Assembly: GCA_913030825.1 (NCBI GenBank)
Contig: CAJWCU010000014.1
Coordinates: 33,154 to 97,153 of the forward strand
Reading direction: 5' to 3'
Source of the DNA: an uncultured Rhodospirillaceae bacterium
GTDB taxonomy: Bacteria > Pseudomonadota > Alphaproteobacteria > Rhodospirillales > Casp-alpha2
DNA length: 64,000 nucleotides
Shown: positions 43,793 through 52,015 of the stretch, one piece after another
How positions within the stretch are numbered: position 1 is the stretch's first letter
Layout: every line of letters starts with the position of its first letter
Program-made: the position numbers and the translations under genes
The notes under the pieces: model-generated
Seen by the model: the letters and a program-made list of their open reading frames with translations, nothing else
Databases searched by the model: none
Told to the model about the DNA's origin: nothing

Positions 43793-46486
43793 TCAGCTGG
43801 CCTCCTTCAGGGCGGCGTCGGCAAGAAGCACTTCGATTTCCGGGCGGCAGGAACCGCAGGTGATCCCCGCCCCGGTGCAGGCCCCCACGGCATCGACGGT
43901 GGTGCAGCCTTCTTCGGCGATGGCGCGGCGGATGTCGTTGGCGCCGACGAACATGCAGGTGCAGACGATGGCGCCGGGATCTTTCTTATCGACACCCCGT
44001 CGTCCGGCCAGCAGAGCGGCGCGGGACGCTGCGGCTTTGACGGTATCGCCCAGTCGCCCGGTCAGCCAGGCGCGATCGACGGCGACCGGTTGGGCGGCGG
44101 CGAACACGGCGCCGATGAGAACATCGCCCCGATAGGCGGCCATGCGGTAGCCGCCGCCGGCGCGGTCCTCGCTGCTGACGATCTGGATGTCGGCGGCGTC
44201 TCGGGAAAGGCCGAGAACGCCAAGGGCCCAGGCCATCCAATCGGCGGGGCGCCCGGCCCCCGCCATCTCGACGCGCCAGCCGTCGGCGGCGCGGGCCAGG
44301 GTCCAGTAATCCGTGCCCGTCGTGTCGGGCCGTTCGGTCGAGGCCGCGAAGGCATAGAAGCCGGCGGCGAAGGGGGTGACGCTGACCGGCGTGTATTTGG
44401 CTTCCGGCTGGCCGGAGACGGGGTCGACGTTGGGCGCGACCAGGGCATCGACCCGGGCGCGCCCCGACCATTGGTCGTTCCAATGCATGGGCATGAAGAC
44501 CTGGCCCGGCTGGACCCGGTCGGTGATCAGGGCGCGAACCAGACAGTCGCCGTAGGGGCTGGTCACCCGGACCAATGCCGCCGGGGACAGACCCAGGCGG
44601 TCGGCGTCGGCGGGGGCGATTTCCAGAAACGGTTCGGACAGGTGCTGCGACAGGGACGGCGACAAACCCGTTCGGGTCATGGTGTGCCATTGATCGCGGA
44701 TGCGCCCGGTGTTGAGAACGAAGGGATGGGCGATGTCGGTCGCCGCCGCAGGCGCACGGTCCTCGACGGCGATGAAGCGGCCGCGACGGTCCGGTGTGAA
44801 GAACCCGCCTTCGGCGAAGAAGCGGCCTTCGGATTCCTGTGTGCCCGCCCGCTGCGGCCAAAGGGTGGGCGCCATGGCGTCGTACTCGGCATCGGTCACC
44901 GCCGCCAATGCGCCGAGGTCCAGATCTCGGTCCAGGTTCTCGTTGGCGGCGACAGTCAGCCGCGCGTATTCGCGGAAAATATCGGCGGGGCCTTCGTAGG
45001 CAAAAGCGTCTCCGAACCCCAAACGCGCGGCGACCTGTCCGATCATCCACCAATCGCTGCGGACGTCTTCGGGGATCGGCAGGAACGATCGTTGGCGTGA
45101 GATCCGGCGCTCCGAATTGGTCACCGTCCCGTCCTTTTCGCCCCAAGCCTGGGCCGGAAGCAGAACGTCGGCGAGGGCCGCGGTGTCTGTCGCTCGCGTC
45201 ACGTCGGAGACGGCGACGAAATCGCACGACTTGATTGCATCGCGCACCCGGTCGGCGTCGGGCAGGCTGACCGCCGGGTTGGTCGCCATGATCCACAACG
45301 CCTTGATCCTGCCGTCGGCGACGGCGTCGAATAGGTCCACGGCCTTCAACCCGGCGACGTCGGGCATGGCCGGGGCCCGCCAGAACGTTTGGACCAGGTC
45401 GCGATGCGCCGGGTCATCCAATTCCAGGTGGCAGGTCAGCTGATTGGCCAGCCCCCCGGTCTCGCGCCCGCCCATGGCGTTCGGCTGGCCGGTGACCGAG
45501 AAGGGGCCCATGCCCGGCCTGCCGATGCGCCCCGTGGCCAGGTGGCAATTGATGATGGCGTTGACTTTGTCCGTGCCCGCCGTCGATTGATTGACGCCCT
45601 GGCTGTAGACGGTGACCGTACGCTCCGTGCGAGCGAACATCTGATAAAACGCGGTGATCTGATCGACCGTCAGGCCGCAGCGCGCGGCCACGCACTCGAT
45701 AGTCGCAGGCTCGGCCGTGCGCAGGGCTTCGGCGACGCCCGCCGTATGGTCGGCGATGTAGGCACCGTCAAAGCCGCCGTTCTGCGCCAGCCAGGAAAGC
45801 AGCCCGTTGAACAGGGCGACGTCCGATCCGGGCTGAATCGCCAAGTGCATGTCCGCCGTCTCCGCCGTCGCCGTGCGCCGGGGGTCGATAACCACGGTGC
45901 GGGTGCCGCGTTCTTTCCGGGCCGCCTGCATCCGCTGGTACAGCACCGGATGGCACCAGGCCAGGTTGGTGCCGACCAGGACGATCATGTCGGCCTGTTC
46001 CAAGTCCTCGTACAGGCCCGGCACCGTATCCGTGCCGAAGGCCCGCTTGTGCCCGGCGACCGAGGACGCCATGCAGAGCCGCGAGTTGGTGTCGATATTG
46101 GCCGAGCCGATGAACCCCTTCATCAGCTTGTTGGCGACGTAGTAGTCCTCGGTCAGCAATTGCCCGGAGACGTAGAAAGCGACCGAGTCCGGCCCGTGTT
46201 CGTCGATGGCGGCGCGGAATTTCGATGCGACGAGGTCCAGGGCATCGTTCCAGGACGCCTGCTGTCCCCTGATCTCCGGGTGAAGCAGGCGGTCGTCGAG
46301 TGAGACCGTCTCGCCCAGATGCGTGCCCTTGGAACACAGCCGTCCGAAGTTGGCGGGATGCTCCTTGTCACCCGCGATGGTGACTTTGCCGTCGGCGGCC
46401 AGCGTGGCGTTGACGCCGCAACCGACCCCGCAATAGGGACAGGTGGTGGCGGTGCAGGTTTCACCGGTGCTTGCCGCGTCACTCAT
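43793..46486 (-). CDS. nasA: Assimilatory nitrate reductase, molybdopterin subunit
   Basis: 897 aa cytoplasmic Mo-bisMGD enzyme reducing nitrate to nitrite. The N-terminal [4Fe-4S] ligands are Cys16, Cys19, Cys23 and Cys51 (CPYCGVGC...LCSKG). Molybdopterin domains follow (ANIDTNSRLCMASSVAG with the probable Mo-ligand Cys). The C-terminal about 60 residues form a BFD-like [2Fe-2S] module (CTCMFVGANDIRR, then CTGAGITCGSCRPEI), as in NasA/NarB-type enzymes that receive electrons from an FAD protein. No signal peptide. It lies between nirD and cysG. Confidence 0.96.
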   Translation of the reverse strand: MSDAASTGETCTATTCPYCGVGCGVNATLAADGKVTIAGDKEHPANFGRLCSKGTHLGETVSLDDRLLHPEIRGQQASWNDALDLVASKFRAAIDEHGPDSVAFYVSGQLLTEDYYVANKLMKGFIGSANIDTNSRLCMASSVAGHKRAFGTDTVPGLYEDLEQADMIVLVGTNLAWCHPVLYQRMQAARKERGTRTVVIDPRRTATAETADMHLAIQPGSDVALFNGLLSWLAQNGGFDGAYIADHTAGVAEALRTAEPATIECVAARCGLTVDQITAFYQMFARTERTVTVYSQGVNQSTAGTDKVNAIINCHLATGRIGRPGMGPFSVTGQPNAMGGRETGGLANQLTCHLELDDPAHRDLVQTFWRAPAMPDVAGLKAVDLFDAVADGRIKALWIMATNPAVSLPDADRVRDAIKSCDFVAVSDVTRATDTAALADVLLPAQAWGEKDGTVTNSERRISRQRSFLPIPEDVRSDWWMIGQVAARLGFGDAFAYEGPADIFREYARLTVAANENLDRDLDLGALAAVTDAEYDAMAPTLWPQRAGTQESEGRFFAEGGFFTPDRRGRFIAVEDRAPAAATDIAHPFVLNTGRIRDQWHTMTRTGLSPSLSQHLSEPFLEIAPADADRLGLSPAALVRVTSPYGDCLVRALITDRVQPGQVFMPMHWNDQWSGRARVDALVAPNVDPVSGQPEAKYTPVSVTPFAAGFYAFAASTERPDTTGTDYWTLARAADGWRVEMAGAGRPADWMAWALGVLGLSRDAADIQIVSSEDRAGGGYRMAAYRGDVLIGAVFAAAQPVAVDRAWLTGRLGDTVKAAASRAALLAGRRGVDKKDPGAIVCTCMFVGANDIRRAIAEEGCTTVDAVGACTGAGITCGSCRPEIEVLLADAALKEAS

Positions 46487-46515
46487 CCTGGCCTCCGTTC
46501 ATCCCGCGATCCCCC

Positions 46516-46863
46516 TCATGCCAACAACGCCCGGTCGATCAGGACCTTGCCGTCCCGGACCTCGACCGGGAAGGTGCGCACGCGCCCTTCGTCCGGCGCC
46601 TTGGCGCGGCCGCTTTCCATATCGATGACCCAGTTGTGCAGGGGGCAGGTCACGCCGTTCTCGTGCACGATGCCCTGGCTGAGCGGGCCGCCCTTGTGTG
46701 GGCAGCGGTCTTCCAGGGCGAAGACCTTGTCGTCGGTGGTGCGAAACAAGGCGACACAGCCGAGCGTCGCCCGGATCACGCGGGACCCCTGCGGCGGAAT
46801 GTCGTCCAGCTTGCAGACCTCGACCCAGACTTGAGTTTTCGTCTCCACGCTCATGTCGTTCAT
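46516..46863 (-). CDS. nirD: Nitrite reductase small subunit, Rieske type
   Basis: 115 aa NirD-type protein with Rieske [2Fe-2S] ligands Cys54/His56 (DRCPHKGGPL) and Cys73/His76 (TCPLHNWVID). Both pairs are intact, unlike many enterobacterial NirD. The ATG at 46863 shares a base with the nirB stop (TGATG). Works with NirB in NADH-dependent reduction of nitrite to ammonium. Confidence 0.95.
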   Translation of the reverse strand: MNDMSVETKTQVWVEVCKLDDIPPQGSRVIRATLGCVALFRTTDDKVFALEDRCPHKGGPLSQGIVHENGVTCPLHNWVIDMESGRAKAPDEGRVRTFPVEVRDGKVLIDRALLA

Positions 46864-49313
46864 CACGCCACTTTTCCGAATTGCGACAAACGGAAGGAGG
46901 TGAATTCTTCCGCGTCCTTGCCCTGGGCGCGTTCGGCCCAGGGATCGTTCTGCATGAACTGCTGCGAATAGACGAAGCGTGCGTTCAGCTCCTTGCGCCG
47001 TTCGGCATCTTCGACGACCTGTTCCTGCGCGACCTTCAGGCCGACCCGGTCGGCCCATTTGTAGATGCGCTCCAGGTAGCGGCCCTGTTCGCGGTAGAGC
47101 TGCGTCAAGGCGCCGATGTATTCCAGAACCTCGGCTTCCGTTTCGACGGTGCAGAGAACTTCCGTGCCCTTCACATGCATGCCGGCGGCACCCGCGAAGT
47201 GGATCTCGTAGCCGGAATCCACACAGACGACGCCGATGTCCTTACAGGTCGCTTCAGCGCAGTTGCGTGGGCAGCCCGAAACGCCGAGCTTCACCTTATG
47301 CGGCGTCCAGGAGCCCCACATGAATTTCTCCAGCTTGATCCCGAGACCCGTGGAGTCCTGCGTTCCGAAGCGGCACCAGTCCGTCCCGACGCAGGTTTTC
47401 ACCGTGCGCAGGGATTTGCCATAGGCATGGCCGGATACCATCCCGGCGGCGTTCAGATCGGCCCAGACGGCGGGCAGGTCTTCCTTCTTCACACCCAGCA
47501 AATCGATGCGCTGGCCGCCGGTGACCTTGACCGTCGGGATCTGAAACTTGTCGGCGACATCGGCGATGGCACGCAGTTCGTCCGGCGTGGTGATGCCGCC
47601 CCACATACGCGGCACCACGGAATAGGTGCCGTCCTTCTGAATGTTGGCGTGGACCCGTTCGTTGATGAATCGCGACTGTTTGTCGTCGACGTATTCGCCG
47701 GGCCAGGTGGCGAGCAGGTAGTAGTTCAACGCCGGCCGGCATTTGGCGCAGCCGCAGGATGTCTTCCAGTTCAGTTCCTGCAGGACGGCGGGAATGGATT
47801 TCAATTCCTGGGCGACGATCATCCGCCGCACGTCGTCGTGCCCCATGTCGGTGCAGCCGCACATCGGTTGCACGGCGTCCGGCTGGAACGCATCGCCCAG
47901 CGTGACGGCAAGCAGTTGTTCGACCAAGCCGGTGCAGGTGCCGCAACTGGATGACGCCTTGGTATGGGCACGCACGTCGTCAACGCCGGTCAGGCCCTTG
48001 TCGGTGATGGCCTGAACGATGGTGCCCTTGCAGACGCCGTTGCAGCCGCAGATTTCCGCGTCATCCGGTAAGGCTGCAACGGCCGCCGTAGGGTCCAGCG
48101 GGGATCCTCCGGCATAGGCCTGACCGAAGATCAGCGTTTCGCGCATCTCCGAAATGTCGGTCTCTTTCTTCAACAGGTCGAAGAACCAGGCGCCGTCGGC
48201 GGTGTCGCCGTAAAGCACGGCGCCGATGATCTTGTTGTCCTTCAGGACCAGGCGTTTGTAGATGCCGCCCGTGGCGTCGCGCAGAACGATTTCCTCGCGG
48301 TCGTCGGCTTCGGCGAAGTCGCCGGCGGAATATAGATCGATGCCCGTGACCTTCAATTTGGTTGCGGTGACCGAACCCGTGTATTCGGCGCTGGCGTCAC
48401 CGGCCAGGTTCGTCGCAATGACCTTGGCCATGTCGTAAAGCGGCGCGACCAGGCCGTAGCATTGGCCTCGATGTTCGACGCATTCGCCGACCGCCAAAAT
48501 GTCCGGATCGCTGGTCACCATGTGGTCGTCGACCAGGATGCCGCGGCCGGTTTCCAGCCCGGCGTCGTCGGCCAACTGGGCGCTCGGCCGGATACCGACG
48601 GCCATGACGACGATGTCGGCGGGAAGCTCCGTGCCGTCCTCCAACGTGACGCCGGTGACCTTGCCGTCGGCGCCGGTGATTTCCTGGGTATTGGCGCGGG
48701 TGATGATCTTGATGTCGCGTTCGACCAATGCCTTTTCCAGAAGGTAGCCGGCACTGGGGTCCAACTGGCGTTCCATCAGGGTCGGCATCAGGTGCAGGAC
48801 CGTGACCTCCATGCCCTGGCGCTTCAGGCCGTAGGCGGCCTCCAGGCCCAGCAGGCCGCCGCCGATGACCACCGCGTGGCCGCCGCCTTTCGCCGTCTTC
48901 AGCATGGCGTCGACGTCGTCCAGGTCGCGGTAGGTAACGACGCCTTCCAGGTCGTTGCCGGGAACCGGAATGACGAAGGGCGAGGAGCCCGTCGCGATCA
49001 GCAGCTTGTCGTATTCGGCGGTCGTGCCGTCCTCGGCGATGACCTTGCGGTCGGCGCGGTCGATCTCGACGACTTTCTTGCCTTTCAGCAGGGTCACGCC
49101 GTGCTCTTCATACCAGGCGTCGTCGTGAATGATGATGTCCTCGTAGGCCTTTTCGCCCGACAGGACCGGCGACAGCATGATGCGGTCGTAGTTCACGCGC
49201 GGTTCGGCGTTGAAGATCGTCACTTCGTATTCGCCGGGCGCCTTTTCGAACAAATGGTCGAGCACCCGGCCGGGCGCCATTCCGTTGCCGATAACGACGA
49301 GTTTCTTGCTCAT
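46863..49313 (-). CDS. nirB: NAD(P)H nitrite reductase large subunit
   Basis: 816 aa cytoplasmic enzyme. FAD/NAD(P)H domains come first (LVVIGNGMAPGRVLDHLF, AVVIGGGLLGLEAAYGLKR). A BFD-like [2Fe-2S] domain follows (CGCNGVCKGTIVQAI, SSCGTCTGLVEQLL). The siroheme/[4Fe-4S] domain has the canonical C-x5-C and C-x3-C pairs (TCVGTDWCRFG; SGCPRNCAEA). ATG 49313 has AGGAGG 7 bases upstream, preferred to GTG 49316. It needs siroheme from CysG, encoded in the same operon. Confidence 0.97.
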   Translation of the reverse strand: MSKKLVVIGNGMAPGRVLDHLFEKAPGEYEVTIFNAEPRVNYDRIMLSPVLSGEKAYEDIIIHDDAWYEEHGVTLLKGKKVVEIDRADRKVIAEDGTTAEYDKLLIATGSSPFVIPVPGNDLEGVVTYRDLDDVDAMLKTAKGGGHAVVIGGGLLGLEAAYGLKRQGMEVTVLHLMPTLMERQLDPSAGYLLEKALVERDIKIITRANTQEITGADGKVTGVTLEDGTELPADIVVMAVGIRPSAQLADDAGLETGRGILVDDHMVTSDPDILAVGECVEHRGQCYGLVAPLYDMAKVIATNLAGDASAEYTGSVTATKLKVTGIDLYSAGDFAEADDREEIVLRDATGGIYKRLVLKDNKIIGAVLYGDTADGAWFFDLLKKETDISEMRETLIFGQAYAGGSPLDPTAAVAALPDDAEICGCNGVCKGTIVQAITDKGLTGVDDVRAHTKASSSCGTCTGLVEQLLAVTLGDAFQPDAVQPMCGCTDMGHDDVRRMIVAQELKSIPAVLQELNWKTSCGCAKCRPALNYYLLATWPGEYVDDKQSRFINERVHANIQKDGTYSVVPRMWGGITTPDELRAIADVADKFQIPTVKVTGGQRIDLLGVKKEDLPAVWADLNAAGMVSGHAYGKSLRTVKTCVGTDWCRFGTQDSTGLGIKLEKFMWGSWTPHKVKLGVSGCPRNCAEATCKDIGVVCVDSGYEIHFAGAAGMHVKGTEVLCTVETEAEVLEYIGALTQLYREQGRYLERIYKWADRVGLKVAQEQVVEDAERRKELNARFVYSQQFMQNDPWAERAQGKDAEEFTSFRLSQFGKVA

Positions 49314-49422
49314 CACACTGCCTCCTGTTTCTTCCTCGGCCCGCGTCCTTGCGGGCCCGCCCCGGGCGCCGACCGCGGCCCGCCGGCCCCTGCCGGGAAC
49401 CGCGGCCGGTCCGGGGTCGTGA

Positions 49423-49836
49423 TCATGCGGCCTCCGCTGCCGCTTCCTTCATGACGGTGGCGAGCAGGCCATAGGCCTCGGCCCAGGCTTCCTCGACCTC
49501 GGGCGTGAACGCATCGCCCAGGCCCTGGCCCAGGGTCCACAAGAGGGCGCCGCCGACGATTTCATAGTGTTCGTCCTTGACGCCGTAGCCGACGTGACGA
49601 CGGCCCAGGTCCTGCACCGGTTCGACGATGGTTTCGATCTGATGCAAGCTGTTCACGGCGACGCCGATCATCTGCATCAGTTTCTTTTTCTGCTCGGACA
49701 TGTCCTGCGGGAACATGGGGCGCAGCTGCGGCGCCACCTCGAACAGGCGGCCGTAGAAAAGATCGGCGGCCGTGTCGGCGATGGGGGCGACGGATTTGAA
49801 GCTGTCCTGAACAAGAGCGATCTGTTCGGGGGTCAT
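49423..49836 (-). CDS. Single-domain haemoglobin-like globin
   Basis: 137 aa globin related to the haem domain of flavohaemoglobins, without the reductase part. Visible: LVQDSFKSVAPIADTAADLFY, AVNSLHQIE and RRHVGYGVKDEHYEIVG (proximal-His region), then LLWTLGQGLGD. Position in the nitrate operon suggests a role with nitric oxide or nitrite, for example removal of NO formed by the reductases; that is inference. The reductant is not encoded as an obvious fusion partner. Confidence 0.9.
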   Translation of the reverse strand: MTPEQIALVQDSFKSVAPIADTAADLFYGRLFEVAPQLRPMFPQDMSEQKKKLMQMIGVAVNSLHQIETIVEPVQDLGRRHVGYGVKDEHYEIVGGALLWTLGQGLGDAFTPEVEEAWAEAYGLLATVMKEAAAEAA

Positions 49837-49923
49837 TGGAATTCCTTTCGGGTTACTTGGTCCTTCAACAATACAAATGGGTCGCGGGGGCGGCCGCAGG
49901 GCGCGGCCACCCCATCGGCCCGC

Positions 49924-50541
49924 TTATTTCATGGGAACTCGGATGACGACGCCGCCCATCACTTCGCCCAGCTTGAAGTCCGTCCGGGGCGAATCCTTGT
50001 GCGCGTTATGGCAGGTGACGCAGGGACCGGCGACGGCCACATCGGCGTAGACGGCGGTGAAGTACTTTGTGCCGCCCAGTTCTTCCTCGCCATAGAAGGG
50101 CTTCTCACCCTTGTTCTCGGCGATGAAGGCCAGGCCCTTCTTCTCGACGTCCGTGCGCGGGCCGTTCTGCTTGTTGATCGGCCAGAGCGACAGCAGCTGG
50201 TACGAGAACTTGTCGGTCTTGGAGGCGACCGTTTCGGCGCCGAAGCGGAACATCTGCGCCGGCAGGGGCAGGGCCTTGTCGTCCTCGAAGTGTTCGGACG
50301 CCTTGATCACCTTTTCCTTGGCCGCCAGACGGGCGACGACCTTCTTGGTGTAGATGGCGCGGTCGGTCGCCATGACCAGGTGCAGCATGTCGGTGAAGGT
50401 TTCGTAGGACACGCCCGCCTTGTCGTCGCTGCCGAACAGTCCGGCTTGGGCGGGGGCGGGGGCGGTTGCGATGCCGACCGCCAGGGCGCCGGCACAGGCC
50501 AGGCCCGTGCAGGCCGCGGCCAGTTTCAGTTTCTTTCTCAT
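49924..50541 (-). CDS. DUF3365 (Tll0287-like) one-haem protein
   Basis: 205 aa. The signal peptide is basic then hydrophobic (KLAAACTGLACAGALAVGIA) ending PAQAG. The DUF3365 domain has a single c-type haem motif, CVTCH, near residue 175 (GPCVTCHNAH). The family is a periplasmic PAS-like haem sensor or electron carrier. It sits between the multihaem cytochrome and globin genes, in the same orientation with a 42-bp gap to the cytochrome gene, so it is likely cotranscribed. Either redox sensing or electron transfer would fit. Confidence 0.85.
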   Translation of the reverse strand: MRKKLKLAAACTGLACAGALAVGIATAPAPAQAGLFGSDDKAGVSYETFTDMLHLVMATDRAIYTKKVVARLAAKEKVIKASEHFEDDKALPLPAQMFRFGAETVASKTDKFSYQLLSLWPINKQNGPRTDVEKKGLAFIAENKGEKPFYGEEELGGTKYFTAVYADVAVAGPCVTCHNAHKDSPRTDFKLGEVMGGVVIRVPMK

Positions 50542-50583
50542 GTCAGGTCTCTCCTTATGTCTTCCTGTCTGATCGGTGCGGGA

Positions 50584-52005
50584 TTACTGCTGCTTTTGGC
50601 GCGCCCGTTCCCGCATCCTGTTTTCCACCCAATCGATGCTTTCGATGTGGTGGGCGGGCTTGCCTTTGAAATTGCGTGCGATCAGCGCCGGATCGGCCAG
50701 CGCGTCGATGGTGAACTTGAGGCCGTGACAATCGGCGCAGACCGAGCGGATCATCTTTTCGTTGGGCCGCAGGTTGTCGTTCTGGTTATGGGTGACGATG
50801 ACCTGTTCGCCGCCGTAATCGTCGCGCAGCAGATGGCGCGGCATATGGCAGGTGGCGCAGGTCACGCCCGATCCTTTCGGCAGTTCGCCGGCCATTTCCC
50901 GGTCGCGCGCCGAATTGTGCGGCGACATGCGGAAGGCCTTGGTGTGGTCGTCGGCGTGGCAGCTTTCGCAGGCTTCGACCTGGGCGAAGACGACGTCGTA
51001 TTTATGGGCGCCGTGGCAGGTGTTGCAGGTCAGCGCCGTGTCGTGGGCGTCCGATTTCATGGGCAGGCGGGCCAGGGCCGGGGTCATGGGCGATAGGTCC
51101 GCCGATTTGAACGGACCGAAAGCGTCGTCGCGGGAAACCCACAGGCCGTCGCGTTGGCGCATGCCGTGCTTGCCTTCGGTGAAGGTCTTGACCTCCGGCG
51201 CGTGGCAGGTGGCGCAGACGTCCGCGCCGGGGGCGGCGACCCATTCGTCGGGCCGCGTGCGCTTGCGCGGCTGATGACAGCCCGAGCAATTGACTCCGCC
51301 CGTGGCATGCCCGGACAGGGCCCAGTCTGCGGTATGCTCGGGCGCACCCATATGGGCGGCGGGGGCGTCTGCATCGGCAGATGTCAGCACCACCGGCTTT
51401 TTCTTCGGCGCGTCTTCCGACGGCGTCCAGGTCACCAGATTGACCAGCAGCACATCCTTGAAGTCCGGCTCGGCATGGCGCTTTTCCAGAAAGTCTTCAT
51501 AGAGGGCCCGGTTGTCATGGAAGTTGTGGCACCCCGCACTGGCGCAGGTGTCGAAGGCAAGACCTTCGTGGCTGGGCCGGTTCTTGGCGATGTCTTCGTG
51601 GCACAGCGCGCAGTAATCCGTCGGCATGGTCACGGCCATGGCGTTGGTGATGCCGGGCTGGTGTTCGCGGTGGCAGGTCACGCAGAACCGGGCGTCCAGT
51701 TTCTCCACCCGGTCGGCGTTGCGCGGATCGACGAATTTGGACCGGGGGTGGGAATCGTTGGCCGCCTTCAATTCCGCCCCGTGGCAGTTCATGCAGCCTT
51801 TCTGCAGACCCTCGATCCCGCCGAACATGTCGGTGTGGCAGGCGTCGCAGGCCATTTCGATCTGATGGTGGCCGTCGGTCGTCTTGCCGATCAGAAAGAT
51901 CGAGCGGTAATCGCCGCCGTAATACATGGTCGCGGCGAAGGCGCCGCCACCCGTCAGGGTCAGGCAGACCCAGAGCAGCCAGAGAAGGGGGGTGCGCTTC
52001 TTCAT
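50584..52005 (-). CDS. Membrane-anchored multihaem cytochrome c (about 11 haems)
   Basis: 473 aa from ATG 52005. A short N-terminal helix (LLWLLWVCLTLTGGGAFAA) anchors or exports the protein. Ten CxxCH motifs are visible (CDACH, CMNCH, CVTCH, CALCH, CSGCH, CATCH twice, CNTCH, CESCH, CADCH) plus one unusual CASAGCH (C-x4-C-H). I cannot assign it to a characterised enzyme family; it has the look of a cytochrome c3-like electron conduit or a multihaem reductase. It lies 10 bp after the FAD-cytochrome b gene, implying a functional pair. A multihaem cytochrome is unexpected in an assimilatory nitrate operon. Confidence 0.88.
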   Translation of the reverse strand: MKKRTPLLWLLWVCLTLTGGGAFAATMYYGGDYRSIFLIGKTTDGHHQIEMACDACHTDMFGGIEGLQKGCMNCHGAELKAANDSHPRSKFVDPRNADRVEKLDARFCVTCHREHQPGITNAMAVTMPTDYCALCHEDIAKNRPSHEGLAFDTCASAGCHNFHDNRALYEDFLEKRHAEPDFKDVLLVNLVTWTPSEDAPKKKPVVLTSADADAPAAHMGAPEHTADWALSGHATGGVNCSGCHQPRKRTRPDEWVAAPGADVCATCHAPEVKTFTEGKHGMRQRDGLWVSRDDAFGPFKSADLSPMTPALARLPMKSDAHDTALTCNTCHGAHKYDVVFAQVEACESCHADDHTKAFRMSPHNSARDREMAGELPKGSGVTCATCHMPRHLLRDDYGGEQVIVTHNQNDNLRPNEKMIRSVCADCHGLKFTIDALADPALIARNFKGKPAHHIESIDWVENRMRERARQKQQ

Positions 52006-52015
52006 CGCCCCGCCC

